A stretch of 5,535 nucleotides of DNA from Clostridiaceae bacterium (lineage in GTDB: Bacteria > Bacillota > Clostridia > Saccharofermentanales > UBA5734). Position numbers and translations under genes: made by a program. Positions 5,275 through 5,535 of the stretch are shown piece by piece (position 1 is the stretch's first letter; every line of letters starts with the position of its first letter). The notes under the pieces were generated by a model. It worked only from the letters and a program-made list of their open reading frames with translations, had not been told where the DNA came from and searched no databases. Location of the stretch: NCBI GenBank assembly GCA_012511525.1, contig JAAZFW010000231.1:1-5535 (forward strand), written 5' to 3'.

Positions 5275-5535
5275 ATGCGTCAGGACAAGCCAGGGTCAGT
5301 GCATGCGGACCGTAAGCCCTACAAGGGCCTGCTGCTGCTGGCAGCCATTGTCGGGCTCATCTCCTTTGTCGTCCTGATGGTCAACCAGGCGGCGCAGCTG
5401 GTGCGTCTCGGCCTTGACATCCACCCGACGCTGGGCCGTTCCCTGCTGGTTTTCTTTATCCTGCTATCGCTGGGAATCCTGCTTGTGACCGTCATCTTGC
5501 TGACGCGCCTGGAAAAACCGCTCGTGGTGCCGGAC
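5275..5535 (+). CDS. Membrane protein of unknown function, N-terminal part (3' end outside window)
   Basis: The frame is open from the ATG at 5275 to the window edge, giving the first 87 residues. AGGAGGTG at 5263-5270, four bases before the ATG, is the strongest ribosome site in the window, and a perfect TATAAT lies upstream. The protein starts with a polar, basic segment (1-17, MRQDKPGSVHADRKPYK), then a membrane helix at about 18-40, a short segment AQLVRLGLDIHPTLGR (39-54), a second helix at about 55-77 and LTRLEKPLVVPD at the edge. It has no signal peptidase site, so both helices probably stay in the membrane with a larger soluble part downstream. It slightly recalls hypothetical proteins with two helices before a cytoplasmic domain (YcjF/DUF697-like), but that is a weak recollection; I assign no family. 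Confidence 0.8.
   Translation, partial: MRQDKPGSVHADRKPYKGLLLLAAIVGLISFVVLMVNQAAQLVRLGLDIHPTLGRSLLVFFILLSLGILLVTVILLTRLEKPLVVPD

Noticed and set aside
1..5535. tRNA, rRNA, CRISPR array, insertion sequence or phage genes
   Set aside because: Nothing with the required structure, repeats or protein motifs was seen; coding genes fill nearly all of the window.

Overview
The window is a dense, GC-rich stretch of bacterial chromosome with no RNA gene, mobile element or CRISPR array. The fused DAK2/DegV protein, the UBA/TS-N plus DUF4342 protein, a KdpDE-type two-component system of clostridial flavour and strong AGGAGG-type ribosome sites together suggest a high-GC member of the Bacillota (Clostridia), perhaps an uncultured one. 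This is inferred from gene content only.

Layout. (1) Bases 1-908 hold the 3' end of a sensor histidine kinase gene, whose stop overlaps the start of a KdpE-like response regulator (ATGA). (2) Bases 909-1056 are an AT-rich intergenic region with a plausible sigma-70-type promoter and a 13-bp palindrome over its -10. (3) Bases 1057-4021 hold three plus-strand genes joined by ATGA stop/start overlaps: a small DUF2177 membrane protein, a 597-residue protein joining the FakA kinase and middle domains to a DegV/FakB-type fatty-acid-binding domain, and a DUF1295 (steroid 5-alpha-reductase-like) membrane protein. (4) Bases 4018-5138 hold a minus-strand pair, a UBA/TS-N plus DUF4342 protein followed by plsY, again with an ATGA overlap. 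plsY and the DUF1295 gene meet tail to tail and share a TTAA that supplies both stop codons. (5) Bases 5139-5274 are a divergent intergenic region with two back-to-back promoters whose -35 elements overlap, a 10-bp direct repeat and a perfect 8-bp hairpin. (6) From 5275 to the right edge runs the start of a membrane protein gene cut off by the window.

How the genes may work together. DegV/FakB proteins bind fatty acids and FakA phosphorylates them to acyl-phosphate. PlsY transfers the acyl group of acyl-phosphate to glycerol-3-phosphate, the first step of phospholipid synthesis. The window therefore holds a plausible exogenous-fatty-acid incorporation module: a one-chain fatty acid kinase in one operon and the acyl-phosphate-consuming acyltransferase in the convergent one, with three membrane-associated proteins of unknown or poorly known role. 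The KdpDE-like pair at the left is probably a separate unit (potassium or osmotic control); no potassium transporter gene is visible here.
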